Shown here: piece by piece, positions 33,734 to 41,879 of the stretch | Position numbering within the stretch: position 1 is the stretch's first letter | How the letters are laid out: every line of letters begins with the position of its first letter | Source: DASVDE01 sp963740065 | Lineage (GTDB): Bacteria; Actinomycetota; Thermoleophilia; Solirubrobacterales; 70-9 | DNA length: 53,441 nucleotides | Assembly (NCBI GenBank): GCA_963740065.1 | Contig: CAVUCS010000010.1 | Coordinates: forward strand, 1 to 53,441 | Direction of reading: 5' to 3' | Made by a program: the position numbers and the translations under genes | The notes under the pieces: generated by a model | The model's input: the letters and a program-made list of their open reading frames with translations, nothing else | Told to the model about the DNA's origin: nothing | Database searches by the model: none

Positions 33734-34909
33734 CTATGCCTGACCAGCAGGCGATTTCGCCGGGTTCCAGCGGGTGCGCGGGTCGATCGAGGAGCCGATC
33801 GCATTCTCCTTGTGCCGCTCGATCGTGTGGATCATCGACTCGACCAACTCCTCGCCCAGCAAGGTCGGCTCCAGGCCGAGGTCGAGCAGCTTGGTGTGGA
33901 TCGCGTTGTAGTAGTGCTGTTCCTTCTCCACCCGGGGGTTCTCGTAATGCTGAATCTCCACCGAGTAGCCGAGATGCTCGCCCGCGTGTTTGACGAGCCC
34001 AGCCAGCTCCAGGACCGAGAACTGCTCGGTGAATTGGTTGTAGACGCGGAACTCGCCGGGATCGGCGGGGTTCTCGGCGGCCAGCTCGACGCAGGCGAGC
34101 GTGTCGCGGATATTGAGGAAGCCGCGCGTCTGCGTCCCCGCCCCGTAAACGGTCAGCGGGTGGCCGATCACGGTCTGCAGGCAGAACCGGTTGAGGACGG
34201 TTCCGAAGATCTCGTCGTAGTCGAAGCGGGTGATCAAGCGCTCGTCGCGAGCGCTCTCCTCGGTCTCGATCCCGTAGACGACGCCTTGGTTGAGGTCGGT
34301 CGCGCGCAGGCCCCAGGTGCGGCAGGCGAAATGGATGTTGGTTGAGTCGTGGACCTTTGAGCAGTGGTACAGCGAGGCGGGCAGCTTCGGGAAGGGAAGC
34401 GTGTCCTTGCGCCCCTTGTGTTCGATCTCGATGTAGCCCTCTTCGATGTCAATGTCGGGCTGGCCGTACTCCCCCATCGTTCCGAGCTTGACCAGATGGC
34501 ATTCGGGAACGTGGTCGCGGATCGCGAAAAGCAGGTTGAGGTTGCCGATCACGTTCGCGTACTGGGTCTCAACCGCCTTCTCGCGTGAGGCCATCGAATA
34601 GGGAGCGGAGGCCTGCTGGCCGTAGTGCACGACGGCCTCGGGGCGAACCTCGGCAACGACGCCGTCGAGGAAGTCGCCGTCCTGCACCGACCCGATGAAA
34701 CTGCGGATTTCCTCGCCCGTCAGTTCCTTCCAGGCGGCGATGCGCTCGTCCAAGTCACGGATCGGAGTGAGCGAGTCGGTGCCCGCTTCCTCGTGCCAGC
34801 GACGGCGAGAGAAGTCGTCGACGACAGCAACCTCGTGACCGCGGGCCGAAAACCTCAGAGCCGTCGGCCAGCCCAGGTAGCCGTCGCCCCCAAGAATGAG
34901 AACGCGCAT
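33734..34909 (-). CDS. sqd1: UDP-sulfoquinovose synthase
   Basis: SDR-family enzyme that converts UDP-glucose and sulfite to UDP-sulfoquinovose, the headgroup donor for the sulfolipid SQDG. 391 residues from the ATG at 34909 (an ATG 11 codons upstream is possible). It begins with the NAD site MRVLILGGDGYLGWPTAL and has LVKLGTMGEYGQPDIDIEEG, the catalytic Tyr-Lys in YHCSKVHDST, ATDLNQGVVYGIETEE, HPLTVYGAGTQTRGFLNIRD and GEFRVYNQFTEQFSVLELA, matching plant and bacterial SQD1 closely. The glycosyltransferase that would complete SQDG (SqdX/SQD2 type) is not in the window. It diverges from a glycosyltransferase operon by 45 bases. Confidence 0.93.
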   Translation of the reverse strand: MRVLILGGDGYLGWPTALRFSARGHEVAVVDDFSRRRWHEEAGTDSLTPIRDLDERIAAWKELTGEEIRSFIGSVQDGDFLDGVVAEVRPEAVVHYGQQASAPYSMASREKAVETQYANVIGNLNLLFAIRDHVPECHLVKLGTMGEYGQPDIDIEEGYIEIEHKGRKDTLPFPKLPASLYHCSKVHDSTNIHFACRTWGLRATDLNQGVVYGIETEESARDERLITRFDYDEIFGTVLNRFCLQTVIGHPLTVYGAGTQTRGFLNIRDTLACVELAAENPADPGEFRVYNQFTEQFSVLELAGLVKHAGEHLGYSVEIQHYENPRVEKEQHYYNAIHTKLLDLGLEPTLLGEELVESMIHTIERHKENAIGSSIDPRTRWNPAKSPAGQA

Positions 34910-34954
34910 AGGTCGCGGCAGGGTACCGAACGGAGGCGACATAGCATCAGCTCA

Positions 34955-36400
34955 ATGAGTGGGTTAGCGGCGCGCAACGGGGGGCGACTGGGCCTCGCCG
35001 CCCTGGCGGCAATCCTGCTGCTCGGCCTGGCGCTGCGGATCGACTACGCCTGGGAAGGACGCGCGCCGGTCTTCGACGCCGTCGCTTATGAGGAGATCGC
35101 CGGCAACCTCGAGGAGGGGAATGGCTTCACCCTGGGAGTCAGAGCCACCCAGCCGGCGAGCAACTACTCCCCCGGTCTGCCGCTAACCGTCGCCGGCCTT
35201 TACAAGCTGAGCGGCGGCGAGCACGAGCGCTTCGCCCGGGTCGTGCTGGCTCTCATAGGCAGTCTCTCGGTCCTTTTCACGTACCTGATCGCCCGCCGCC
35301 TTTCGGGGTCGTTCGCGGGTCTGGTGGGAGCGGGCGCCGTGGCGGTCTATCCGGCGTTGCTCGAGTACCAAGGGATGCTGATGGGAGAACCGCTGGCGGC
35401 GGCACTCCTGTCGGGAGCAGTGCTGGCGATGCTCTGGGCCGCGGGACCAACCACTCCGGCGCGCGGGTCCTGTCGCGGGGGGAGGGGGGCACTGCGGGCG
35501 GGGGCGTCCTCGACCCCCCTCCCCCCGCGCCACCCGCGCGAGAGGTGGTTGCTTCCGGGTCTACTGCTCGGAGCGCTTGTACTGGTCCGACCGGAGTACC
35601 TCGGGGTTTCATTGCTTCTTTCCCTTGTGGTGTTTGCGCGGGAGCGGTCGCGGGTCGGGTTGGTAAACGCCGCGATCCTGCTGGCAGGCGTCGCGCTGGT
35701 GGTCGCGCCGTGGACGGTGCGCAACGCGGTTGTGCTGGATCGGTTTGTGCCTGTGTCTACGGGCGGCGGACAGGTTCTGTTCGCCGGCACCTATCTGCCT
35801 TCTGACGGCGATCCCGAAAAGGTCGGCATGGAGGTTGTCGCGCGTCACCCGGGCCTCTTCGAACCGCAGGATGCCGAGAGGTTGCGGCTGGAGCAGATCC
35901 TCGCCCGACTGGCCCGACAGCGCTACCCCGACCTGCCCAGCGACGAGGCCCTCGGGCGGATGGGGCGCGAGCAGTTTTGGGACGACGTCACCGAGAAGCC
36001 GGCCGAATACGCCGGGTTCGTCGCGACCAAGGCCTGGCGGATCTGGTCTCACGGTCCGCGTGAAGTGATGAAACGCCCCGGCTGGGAGGTCTTCCACTGG
36101 GCGCTCCTCGTCTTCTCCCTGCTCGGCTTCGCCGTCCTGGCGCTCCGGTGCAACGCAAAAGCGGGCAAATGGCCGTCATTTGCGTTGCACCGGGGGTGGG
36201 AGGCGCTGTTGTTGGCCACGATCTTCATTGCGATCACGGCGATCAGCGCCCTGCTCGTCGCCTCCCCCCGGCGCGTCCTGGTGATGCTCCCTCTCGTCGC
36301 CGCCCTGGCCGGGGTCGGCGTCGAATGGACGCGCTGTCGACTTTTTGGTTCCCCTGGCCCCCAAAAAGTCGACAGCGGCGTGGATAGCCTGGCGCGATGA
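34955..36400 (+). CDS. GT39/PMT-like polytopic glycosyltransferase, with palindromic insertions
   Basis: 481 residues, about ten membrane helices, GT-C fold. FDAVAYEEIAGNLEEGNGF in the first outer loop carries the acidic catalytic region of ArnT/PMT-type enzymes, which use polyprenyl-phosphate sugars outside the membrane. The ATG at 34955 is chosen because the longer ORF from 34625 overlaps sqd1. Three large inverted repeats lie inside the frame (35449-35550, 36145-36193, 36332-36377) and encode hydrophilic stretches such as GSCRGGRGALRAGASS between helices; the paralogue downstream lacks them. It overlaps the next gene as ATGA. Acceptor and sugar are unknown. Confidence 0.78.
   Translation: MSGLAARNGGRLGLAALAAILLLGLALRIDYAWEGRAPVFDAVAYEEIAGNLEEGNGFTLGVRATQPASNYSPGLPLTVAGLYKLSGGEHERFARVVLALIGSLSVLFTYLIARRLSGSFAGLVGAGAVAVYPALLEYQGMLMGEPLAAALLSGAVLAMLWAAGPTTPARGSCRGGRGALRAGASSTPLPPRHPRERWLLPGLLLGALVLVRPEYLGVSLLLSLVVFARERSRVGLVNAAILLAGVALVVAPWTVRNAVVLDRFVPVSTGGGQVLFAGTYLPSDGDPEKVGMEVVARHPGLFEPQDAERLRLEQILARLARQRYPDLPSDEALGRMGREQFWDDVTEKPAEYAGFVATKAWRIWSHGPREVMKRPGWEVFHWALLVFSLLGFAVLALRCNAKAGKWPSFALHRGWEALLLATIFIAITAISALLVASPRRVLVMLPLVAALAGVGVEWTRCRLFGSPGPQKVDSGVDSLAR
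35449..35550. repeat. Nested inverted repeat inside the GT39-like gene (1)
   Basis: Outer stem AACCAC/GTGGTT (35449-35454, 35545-35550), middle stem CGCGCGGGT/ACCCGCGCG (35460-35468, 35532-35540), inner 16-bp perfect stem (35474-35489, 35514-35529) of CGC plus G-runs. It encodes a charged insertion in a cytoplasmic-looking loop. Confidence 0.7.
36145..36193. repeat. Palindromic repeat, copy 2 (GGTGCAACGCAAA arm), inside the GT39-like gene
   Basis: Perfect 15-bp arms CCGGTGCAACGCAAA (36145-36159) and TTTGCGTTGCACCGG (36179-36193) with a 19-base loop. It is read in frame between two membrane segments as RCNAKAGKWPSFALHRG. The arm matches 27248-27294. Confidence 0.75.
36332..36377. repeat. 17-bp inverted repeat at the end of the GT39-like gene
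   Basis: Perfect arms CGCTGTCGACTTTTTGG (36332-36348) and its complement (36361-36377), 12-base loop, 20 bases before the gene end. It encodes the last hydrophilic residues. The T-stretch is inside the stem, so it does not have the layout of an intrinsic terminator, and the next gene follows immediately. Confidence 0.7.
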
Positions 36401-37725
36401 GATCGCTCGTCGAGAGACAGGGGCGCATGACGCTGATCCTCCTCGTCGCGATCCTCGCGCTCGGCTTCGGCCTGCGGGCCTACCGGGTCGTTGAGCCGGT
36501 GCCGAATCCCGGCGACGACTCCCGCGCCTACTTCGCCCTCGCCAAGGGCCTCTACGAGGAGAACAGCTACAGCGCCTACGTCGACGACTCCAGCGACTGG
36601 TCCCCCGGAGCCCCGCTGCTCTACGCCGCCGCCTTCTACGCCACCGGCGGCGCCCGCGAGGGAACCGCTCGGATCGTCGAGCTGCTGCTCGGCATCGCCG
36701 CGATTCTCGTCGTCTTCCTCCTCGGCAAACGAATCGCCTGCCGCCCGGCGGGGCTGATCGCCGCCTTCGGCGTAGCCGTCTACCCCCCGTTCATCCACTC
36801 CACAGGAGTGCTCGCCAGCGAACCCCCCGCAATCTTCACCCTCCCCGCCGCGATCCTCGCCTTCCTCTGGGCCGCGGACCAGAGACGCCCCTGGGCATGG
36901 CTCGTGCCCGGCTTCCTCTTCGGCCTGTCGGCGATGATCCGCCCCGAGTACCTGCTGGTCGGCGTCGCCTTTGTGGCCTTCGCCGGAATCCGAGCCGGGA
37001 TTGAGCGCGGCTGGAAGCCGGGCCTCGCCGGCGCCGCTCTGCTTTTCATCGGCTTCATGCTGCCGATCGCCCCCTGGACCGCGCGCAACGCGATCGAGCT
37101 CGACCGCTTCGTGCCGATCTCCACCGGCGGCGGCAAGGCGCTCTACGTCGGCACCTTCCTCCCCGGCGATGGCGAATACCAACGCGTCAAGGCCCTGCTC
37201 GTCAGCCGCTACCTCCACCGCGATCTGGAGCCCGGCTCGGAGGCGCTTGACCGCGTCAACCCAACGCCGCTGTTCAACCGCGTCGCCGATCGCTACCCGG
37301 ACCTTCCCCGCGATTCCGCGCTGGGCAAGATCGGCAAGGAGAACTTCTCCAAGTTCGCCGGCGATGACCCCGGCGGCTACGCGGCGATGACCGTCCGCAA
37401 GGTCTGGCGGATGTGGAGCGGTGGGGTCGGTGAGGCGATGAGCGGCACGGTCGGACGCGCGATTCAGGTCTTGCTTGTGGTTTTCGGACTAGCCGGATTG
37501 GGAGTCCTCGCGTGGCGGCGCTGGTGGTGGGAACTGGTCGCGATGGCGACGCCGCTGGTCCTCGTCACCGCCGTCGGCGCCGCGTCCCTGGCCGCCCCGC
37601 GCCGCAACGAAGTGCTGATGACACTCATCTTTCCGCTTGCCGCCGCGGCGCTTGCCCGAGCGGGGGGAGCCTTATCCTCCCGCCGGTCATGGTCCCCGAG
37701 GCAAGCATCTTCCCCTCCGAGCTGA
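36397..37725 (+). CDS. GT39/PMT-like polytopic glycosyltransferase, second copy
   Basis: 442 residues, about ten helices, paralogous to the preceding gene: the pairs GDDSRAYFALAKGLYEENSY, IRPEYLLVGVAFVAF, IAPWTARNAIELDRFVPIST and YPDLPRDSALGKIG all have direct counterparts there. GT-C enzymes of this type move a sugar from a lipid carrier to an acceptor on the outer face. It overlaps the first copy by ATGA and runs 37 bases into the GT2 gene. No palindromic insertions, which shows what the unmodified protein looks like. Confidence 0.78.
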   Translation: MRSLVERQGRMTLILLVAILALGFGLRAYRVVEPVPNPGDDSRAYFALAKGLYEENSYSAYVDDSSDWSPGAPLLYAAAFYATGGAREGTARIVELLLGIAAILVVFLLGKRIACRPAGLIAAFGVAVYPPFIHSTGVLASEPPAIFTLPAAILAFLWAADQRRPWAWLVPGFLFGLSAMIRPEYLLVGVAFVAFAGIRAGIERGWKPGLAGAALLFIGFMLPIAPWTARNAIELDRFVPISTGGGKALYVGTFLPGDGEYQRVKALLVSRYLHRDLEPGSEALDRVNPTPLFNRVADRYPDLPRDSALGKIGKENFSKFAGDDPGGYAAMTVRKVWRMWSGGVGEAMSGTVGRAIQVLLVVFGLAGLGVLAWRRWWWELVAMATPLVLVTAVGAASLAAPRRNEVLMTLIFPLAAAALARAGGALSSRRSWSPRQASSPPS

Positions 37726-38756
37726 CGGCGCTACGCGCCGCCGGGCTGATCGCCGCGGTGGCAATCGTCGCCTACGCGATCTTGCGGCGGGGCACCCTGC
37801 GCAACGTCGACGTACTGATCCTGCTCGCGGCGGGCCTCGGATTGGCCATCGTCTCCGGCACCGAGTTGACCGACAAGTTGCTTTCTACCTTCTCCTTCCA
37901 GAAGGGCAACGGGGGGCGCATCCTCGGCCTCGCGGTCTTCGCGATCTTCATTCTCTTCCTGCTCTCCCTCCGGTCCCTCGCGCAGGCCGGCCGCAATTCG
38001 CGGCAGCTCTCAGCCGTGCTCGAGGGCCTGGCTTGGGAGGAGTTCCGGCAGGCAAAGCTGCCCGAGCGCTTCCGCGGCAAGATCGCAATCGTCGTCCCCG
38101 CCTACAACGAGGCCGAGAACATCGGGGTCGTCTTGGACCAGATGCCGGCCAAGGTATGCGGCGTAGAAACCGCGGTGCTGGTTGTCGACGATGGCTCACG
38201 CGACGGCACCGGAGACGAGGCGGCCAAACACGGCGCCGTCGTCGCCCGCCACGTGATCAATCGTGGCGGCGGCGCCGCCCTGCGCACTGGCTATCGGCTG
38301 ATGGTCGATTCCGGAGCAGAGATCGTCGTCACCCTCGACGCGGACGGCCAACACCTGCCGGCGGAGATGGAGCTGCTGGTCAAACCGGTTCTCGACGGGG
38401 AGGTCGACGTCGCCCATGGCTCCCGCGTCCTCGGCCACGCCGAGAGCAACCACTTCGCCCGAGAGTTGGGCATCGTCTTCTTCAACCGCCTCGTCTCCTT
38501 CATCACCCGCACCCACGTAACCGACTGCTCCAACGGCTACCGCGCTGTCCGAGCCACCGTCCTCCCCCAGCTCGTTCTGCGCCAGGAGCAGTTCCACACC
38601 TCCGAGTTCATGATCGAGGCGATTAAGCGAGGCATCCCGGCCAAGGAAATTCCGATTACCGTCGAGCAACGCCTCCACGGTCATTCGAAGAAGCCAGCCG
38701 TAGTCCGCTATGGCCTCGGCTTCTCAAACGCGATCTTCCGCACCTGGCTGCGTTAG
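37689..38756 (+). CDS. GT2 polyprenyl-phosphate glycosyltransferase with DUF2304-like N-terminus
   Basis: 355 residues from the ATG at 37689; the longer in-frame ORF overlaps the previous gene deeply. Residues about 12-105 hold three membrane helices of DUF2304 type; about 115-340 is a DPM1-like GT2 domain with IVVPAYNEAENIGVVLDQMP, VVDDGSRDGTGDEA, the DxD-equivalent TLDADGQHLPAEME and HVTDCSNGYRAVRA. Such enzymes load a sugar onto polyprenyl phosphate on the inner face, and the two preceding GT-C proteins would use that lipid outside, so the operon is a plausible surface-glycosylation module (inference). Confidence 0.85.
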   Translation: MVPEASIFPSELTALRAAGLIAAVAIVAYAILRRGTLRNVDVLILLAAGLGLAIVSGTELTDKLLSTFSFQKGNGGRILGLAVFAIFILFLLSLRSLAQAGRNSRQLSAVLEGLAWEEFRQAKLPERFRGKIAIVVPAYNEAENIGVVLDQMPAKVCGVETAVLVVDDGSRDGTGDEAAKHGAVVARHVINRGGGAALRTGYRLMVDSGAEIVVTLDADGQHLPAEMELLVKPVLDGEVDVAHGSRVLGHAESNHFARELGIVFFNRLVSFITRTHVTDCSNGYRAVRATVLPQLVLRQEQFHTSEFMIEAIKRGIPAKEIPITVEQRLHGHSKKPAVVRYGLGFSNAIFRTWLR

Positions 38757-39034
38757 CCGCCCGGCTGCCGAACCTCTGCGGCGTCGGGCAGGTAGAGGTC
38801 CGTTCCACAACGCGGGCAAACCTGGACGTAGAGCTTCACGACCTTGCCGCAGGTGGGGCATCGCCGCTCCGGTTCCTCCTTCTCGGAGCGGTAGAGAATC
38901 ACCGCGATCAAGCCGAGCGGCGGCAGCACGGTGCCGATCATCAGCCAGAGCCAGAAGGAGCTGCCCTTGCCTTTGCCGATGATTGCGGTGGCTAGTCCGA
39001 AGGAGAATGCGATGAGGAGGTACTGGAGGCCCAT
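38753..39034 (-). CDS. Small membrane protein with zinc ribbon
   Basis: 93 residues: two membrane helices (about 3-20 and 28-49) resembling a PLDc_N-type anchor, then a zinc-ribbon with RRCPTCGKVVKLYVQVCPRC, i.e. two CxxC pairs. It overlaps the C-terminal codons of ndh by 43 bases and the GT2 gene end by 4 bases. Function unknown. Confidence 0.7.
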   Translation of the reverse strand: MGLQYLLIAFSFGLATAIIGKGKGSSFWLWLMIGTVLPPLGLIAVILYRSEKEEPERRCPTCGKVVKLYVQVCPRCGTDLYLPDAAEVRQPGG

Positions 39035-40317
39035 GGCTGCATTGTCGCGTCCAGGCGTTTTGGATGACCGATTGAGCCCACCTCAGAGAGGTCGCGGCGG
39101 AACGGCAAGCTGGCGGTCCAGTCGATCACGGCTCGGGCCTTGCGAGCCGCACCCGGAATTTGGCTCATGTGGTAAGTCCGCGCCATCCACCAGGCGGGGA
39201 AGCCGCGGAAGGTGCGATCGCCGATTCGCCCCACGGCCTTGTAGCGGCCGAGGTTGACAAAGGAGGCGCTGCCGCGGTACTCGAAGCGCTGGGAGGACCC
39301 AACCCCCAGCTCGGCGGCGATGTTGCGCGCCGCGACCGGAGCCTGGCGCACCGCATGCTGGGCGGTCGGCGGGCAGGTTCCACCTTCCGGTGCCGGGACC
39401 GCCGCGCAATCGCCGATCGCCCAGACCGAATCCGTCCCGTCGACCCGCAGACGCTCGTCGACGGGGACGCGGCCTCGCTCGTCAAGTGGAACCGAGAGCC
39501 CCCGCAGGCTCGGGTGAGGCGCGACGCCGGCGGTCCAGACGACCGTCTTGGTAGGCAGCACCTCGCCGGTCGAGAGCCTGGCGCTGTCCGCGCGCACCTC
39601 CTCCAGCGTGGTGCCAAGGCGGATGTCGATGCCGCGCCCGCGCAGTTCGCGCAGGGCGTAATCGGCGAGCTGGGCGTCGATCTCCGGCAGCACCCGGTCG
39701 GCCGCCTCGACCAGCACCCAGCGCATCCCATGCAGGCGGGCGCGCGGATAGCTCTCCATCGCGTCGGCGGCGAAGTCCTGCAACTCGGCCAGGGCTTCCA
39801 GTCCCGCGTAGCCCCCGCCGACGAAGACGTAGGTAAGTAACTCATCGCGGCGGGCCGGATCCTCGGTGGCGTTCGCCGCCTCGAGGGTCTCAATCACGTG
39901 ATTGCGCAGCCAGATCGCGTCGGCGAGGCTCTTGAAGCCGACTGCGTGCTCGGCGAGGCCGGGAACCGGCAGCACCCGCGAAACGGAACCAAGGGCCAGC
40001 AAGAGCTGGTCGTAGGGAACCTGCTCCACCTCGCCGTCGCGATCGCGCACCTGGACGGTCTTCGCCGCCGGATCATGCCCGTCGATCGCACCCAGTCGCA
40101 AGTAGGTCCGTCTGAGGATCTCCCGCAGCGGCGTCACCACGTGTCGGGGCTCAAGCGTCCCGGCCGCCGCCTCGGGCAGGAACGGCGTGTAGAGCATGAA
40201 GTTGACGTCGTTGACCAAGGTCAGCCGGGCCGACTGTCGCGGCATGATCCGCTCCAGCTCCCGAGCCGCCATCGCGCCGCCAAAACCTCCACCGGCGATT
40301 ACGACATTCCAGGCCAT
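38992..40317 (-). CDS. ndh: Type II NADH:quinone oxidoreductase
   Basis: Single-subunit, non-proton-pumping NADH dehydrogenase that reduces menaquinone at the membrane face. 441 residues: FAD site VVIAGGGFGGAMAARELE (about 5-22), LLLALGSVSRVLPVPGLAEH, the NADH site VFVGGGYAGLEALAEL (about 165-180), IGDCAAVPAPEGG and PPTAQHAVRQ. The C-terminal third has the membrane-associating RTFRGFPAWWMARTYHM. The fit with the menaquinone genes in this window is good. Upstream, between gatB and ndh, lie two large stems that may control it. Confidence 0.87.
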   Translation of the reverse strand: MAWNVVIAGGGFGGAMAARELERIMPRQSARLTLVNDVNFMLYTPFLPEAAAGTLEPRHVVTPLREILRRTYLRLGAIDGHDPAAKTVQVRDRDGEVEQVPYDQLLLALGSVSRVLPVPGLAEHAVGFKSLADAIWLRNHVIETLEAANATEDPARRDELLTYVFVGGGYAGLEALAELQDFAADAMESYPRARLHGMRWVLVEAADRVLPEIDAQLADYALRELRGRGIDIRLGTTLEEVRADSARLSTGEVLPTKTVVWTAGVAPHPSLRGLSVPLDERGRVPVDERLRVDGTDSVWAIGDCAAVPAPEGGTCPPTAQHAVRQAPVAARNIAAELGVGSSQRFEYRGSASFVNLGRYKAVGRIGDRTFRGFPAWWMARTYHMSQIPGAARKARAVIDWTASLPFRRDLSEVGSIGHPKRLDATMQPWASSTSSSHSPSD

Positions 40318-40328
40318 GCGCTCAACTT

Positions 40329-40372
40329 AGCACTTTGTAACAACGTGTCACAAAGTGCTGACTGGCACGTTG
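40329..40372. repeat. Two mutually exclusive stems upstream of ndh
   Basis: Stem A: AGCACTTTGT/ACAAAGTGCT, 10-bp perfect (40329-40338 with 40350-40359). Stem B: CAACGTG/CACGTTG (40341-40347 with 40366-40372), which uses the loop of stem A. They cannot both form fully as simple hairpins, or they could form a pseudoknot. The ndh start is 11 bases away. Confidence 0.5.
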
Positions 40373-40374
40373 TG

Positions 40375-40438
40375 GTGCTCCGGGGGAGTCTCGTCGGAGC
40401 AACGGCGGGGAGGCTCCGTCGAGACTCCCCCGGAGCAC
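40375..40438. repeat. 25-bp near-perfect stem right after gatB
   Basis: 19-bp perfect arms (40375-40393 and 40420-40438, GTGCTCCGGGGGAGTCTCG), a T-T mismatch, then CGGAGC/GCTCCG (40395-40400, 40413-40418) and a 12-base loop. It begins one base after the gatB stop codon. A stem this strong may act as a terminator or RNA-processing site between gatB and ndh, although no U-run follows on the minus strand. Confidence 0.7.
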
Positions 40439-40439
40439 T

Positions 40440-41879
40440 TCAGGCGTCCAACTGCTCCTTGATAAGGCGGTTCACTTCGCCGCCGTCGGCGCGGCCCTTG
40501 GTCTCCTTCATCACGGCGCCGACTATGGCGCCGATCGCTTTTGCGTTGCCCGCGCGGATCTGGTCGGCGGCCTGGGGATTAGCTTCGATCGCCCCAGTGA
40601 CTATGGATTCCAGCTCGCCGCTGTCTGAGATCTGGGCGAGGCCGTCGCGCTCGACGATCGCCGTCGGGTCGCCTCCCTCGGCGAGCAGAGTCGTCAACAC
40701 CTGCTTGCCGCTGCCGTGGGAGATCTTCTTCTCACCCACCAGCACGACGAGCGCCGCCATCGCCTCGGGCGTGACCTTGGATTCCGCCGCTGTTCCCTCT
40801 CCCCCGTCCTGGCGCAGCGCCGCGGCAAGCTCTCCCGTCACCCAGTTGGCGACGACTCGGGGCTCGACTCCGCCGGCGGCATCGGCCGTGCTCTCGAAAT
40901 AGGACGCGGTCTCGGGGTCGGTGGCCAGCAGCGTCGCCGACTCCGGCGAGAGGCCCAGCTCGGACTCGTAGCGAGCCTTCCGCGCCGCGGGCAACTCCGG
41001 GAGGGCCTCGCGCGCCTCGCGCAGCATCTCCTCCGTCGGCGCCAACGGCACCAGGTCGGGCTCGGGGAAGTAGCGGTAGTCGTGGGCCTCCTCCTTCGAG
41101 CGCAGCGAGGTGAGGCTGCCTGTTTGGGGGTCGAAGTGGAGCGTCTCCTGGACGACCTTCTCCCCCGCCTCGACCATCGCCCGTTGCCGTTCGAGCTCCG
41201 CTTCTATCCCCCGCTGCAGATAGCGGAAGCTGTTCATGTTCTTCAGCTCAGTCTTCGTCCCCAGCTCTTCGCTGCCGGCCGGACGCACGGAGACATTGGC
41301 GTCGACGCGCAGGCTTCCCTCGTCCATGTTGACGTCGGAGACGCCGAGCTGGCGCACCGTCTCCCGCAGCAGCCGCGCCCACTCGGCGGCCTCGCCGGCG
41401 TCGCGCAGGTCGGGCTCGGTGACGATCTCCACCAGCGGCGTGCCGCCGCGATTGAAGTCGACGAGTGAGGAGGCGGAGCCGTGGATGCGACCGGACTCGC
41501 CGACGTGGATCGTCTTCGCCGCGTCCTCTTCGAGGTGGGCGCGGTGAATGCGCACCTCGCCAAGGCGCCCGTTGGAGGCAAGCGGAATGTCGTACTGACT
41601 GATTTGGTACGCCTTCGGGCTATCGGGGTAGAAGTAGTTCTTGCGGTGGAAGATCGAGCGCGGCGCGACCTCGCACTCAAGCGCGGCGGCTATCTGCAGG
41701 GCGTAGCGGATCGCCTGCTCATTGGTCACCGGCAACACGCCCGGATGGGCAAGGCAGATCGGGCAGGTGTGGACGTTGGGCTCGTCGCCGAAGGACAACT
41801 CACAACCACAGAACATCTTCGTCTTGGTCGCGAGCTGAACGTGGATCTCCAGCCCGATCACAGCCTCCAGCTCAGCCAT
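40440..41879 (-). CDS. gatB: Asp-tRNA(Asn)/Glu-tRNA(Gln) amidotransferase subunit B
   Basis: tRNA-binding and kinase subunit of the GatCAB complex that converts mischarged Glu-tRNA-Gln and Asp-tRNA-Asn. 479 residues: VIGLEIHVQLATKTKMFCGC, zinc-site Cys residues around HTCPICLAHPG, YYDSP-like NYFYPDSPKAYQISQYDIPL, FNRGGTPLVEIVTEPDLR, DYRYFPEPDL, and the C-terminal YqeY-like tail domain (about 395-479). The ATG at 41879 overlaps the gatA stop by 8 bases; an upstream ATG at 41900 is less likely. Confidence 0.95.
   Translation of the reverse strand: MAELEAVIGLEIHVQLATKTKMFCGCELSFGDEPNVHTCPICLAHPGVLPVTNEQAIRYALQIAAALECEVAPRSIFHRKNYFYPDSPKAYQISQYDIPLASNGRLGEVRIHRAHLEEDAAKTIHVGESGRIHGSASSLVDFNRGGTPLVEIVTEPDLRDAGEAAEWARLLRETVRQLGVSDVNMDEGSLRVDANVSVRPAGSEELGTKTELKNMNSFRYLQRGIEAELERQRAMVEAGEKVVQETLHFDPQTGSLTSLRSKEEAHDYRYFPEPDLVPLAPTEEMLREAREALPELPAARKARYESELGLSPESATLLATDPETASYFESTADAAGGVEPRVVANWVTGELAAALRQDGGEGTAAESKVTPEAMAALVVLVGEKKISHGSGKQVLTTLLAEGGDPTAIVERDGLAQISDSGELESIVTGAIEANPQAADQIRAGNAKAIGAIVGAVMKETKGRADGGEVNRLIKEQLDA

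Noticed and set aside
36332..36377. 17-bp stem with T-stretch as a terminator for the first GT39-like gene
   Set aside because: The T-stretch is part of the stem, the stem is within the reading frame and the next gene overlaps the stop.
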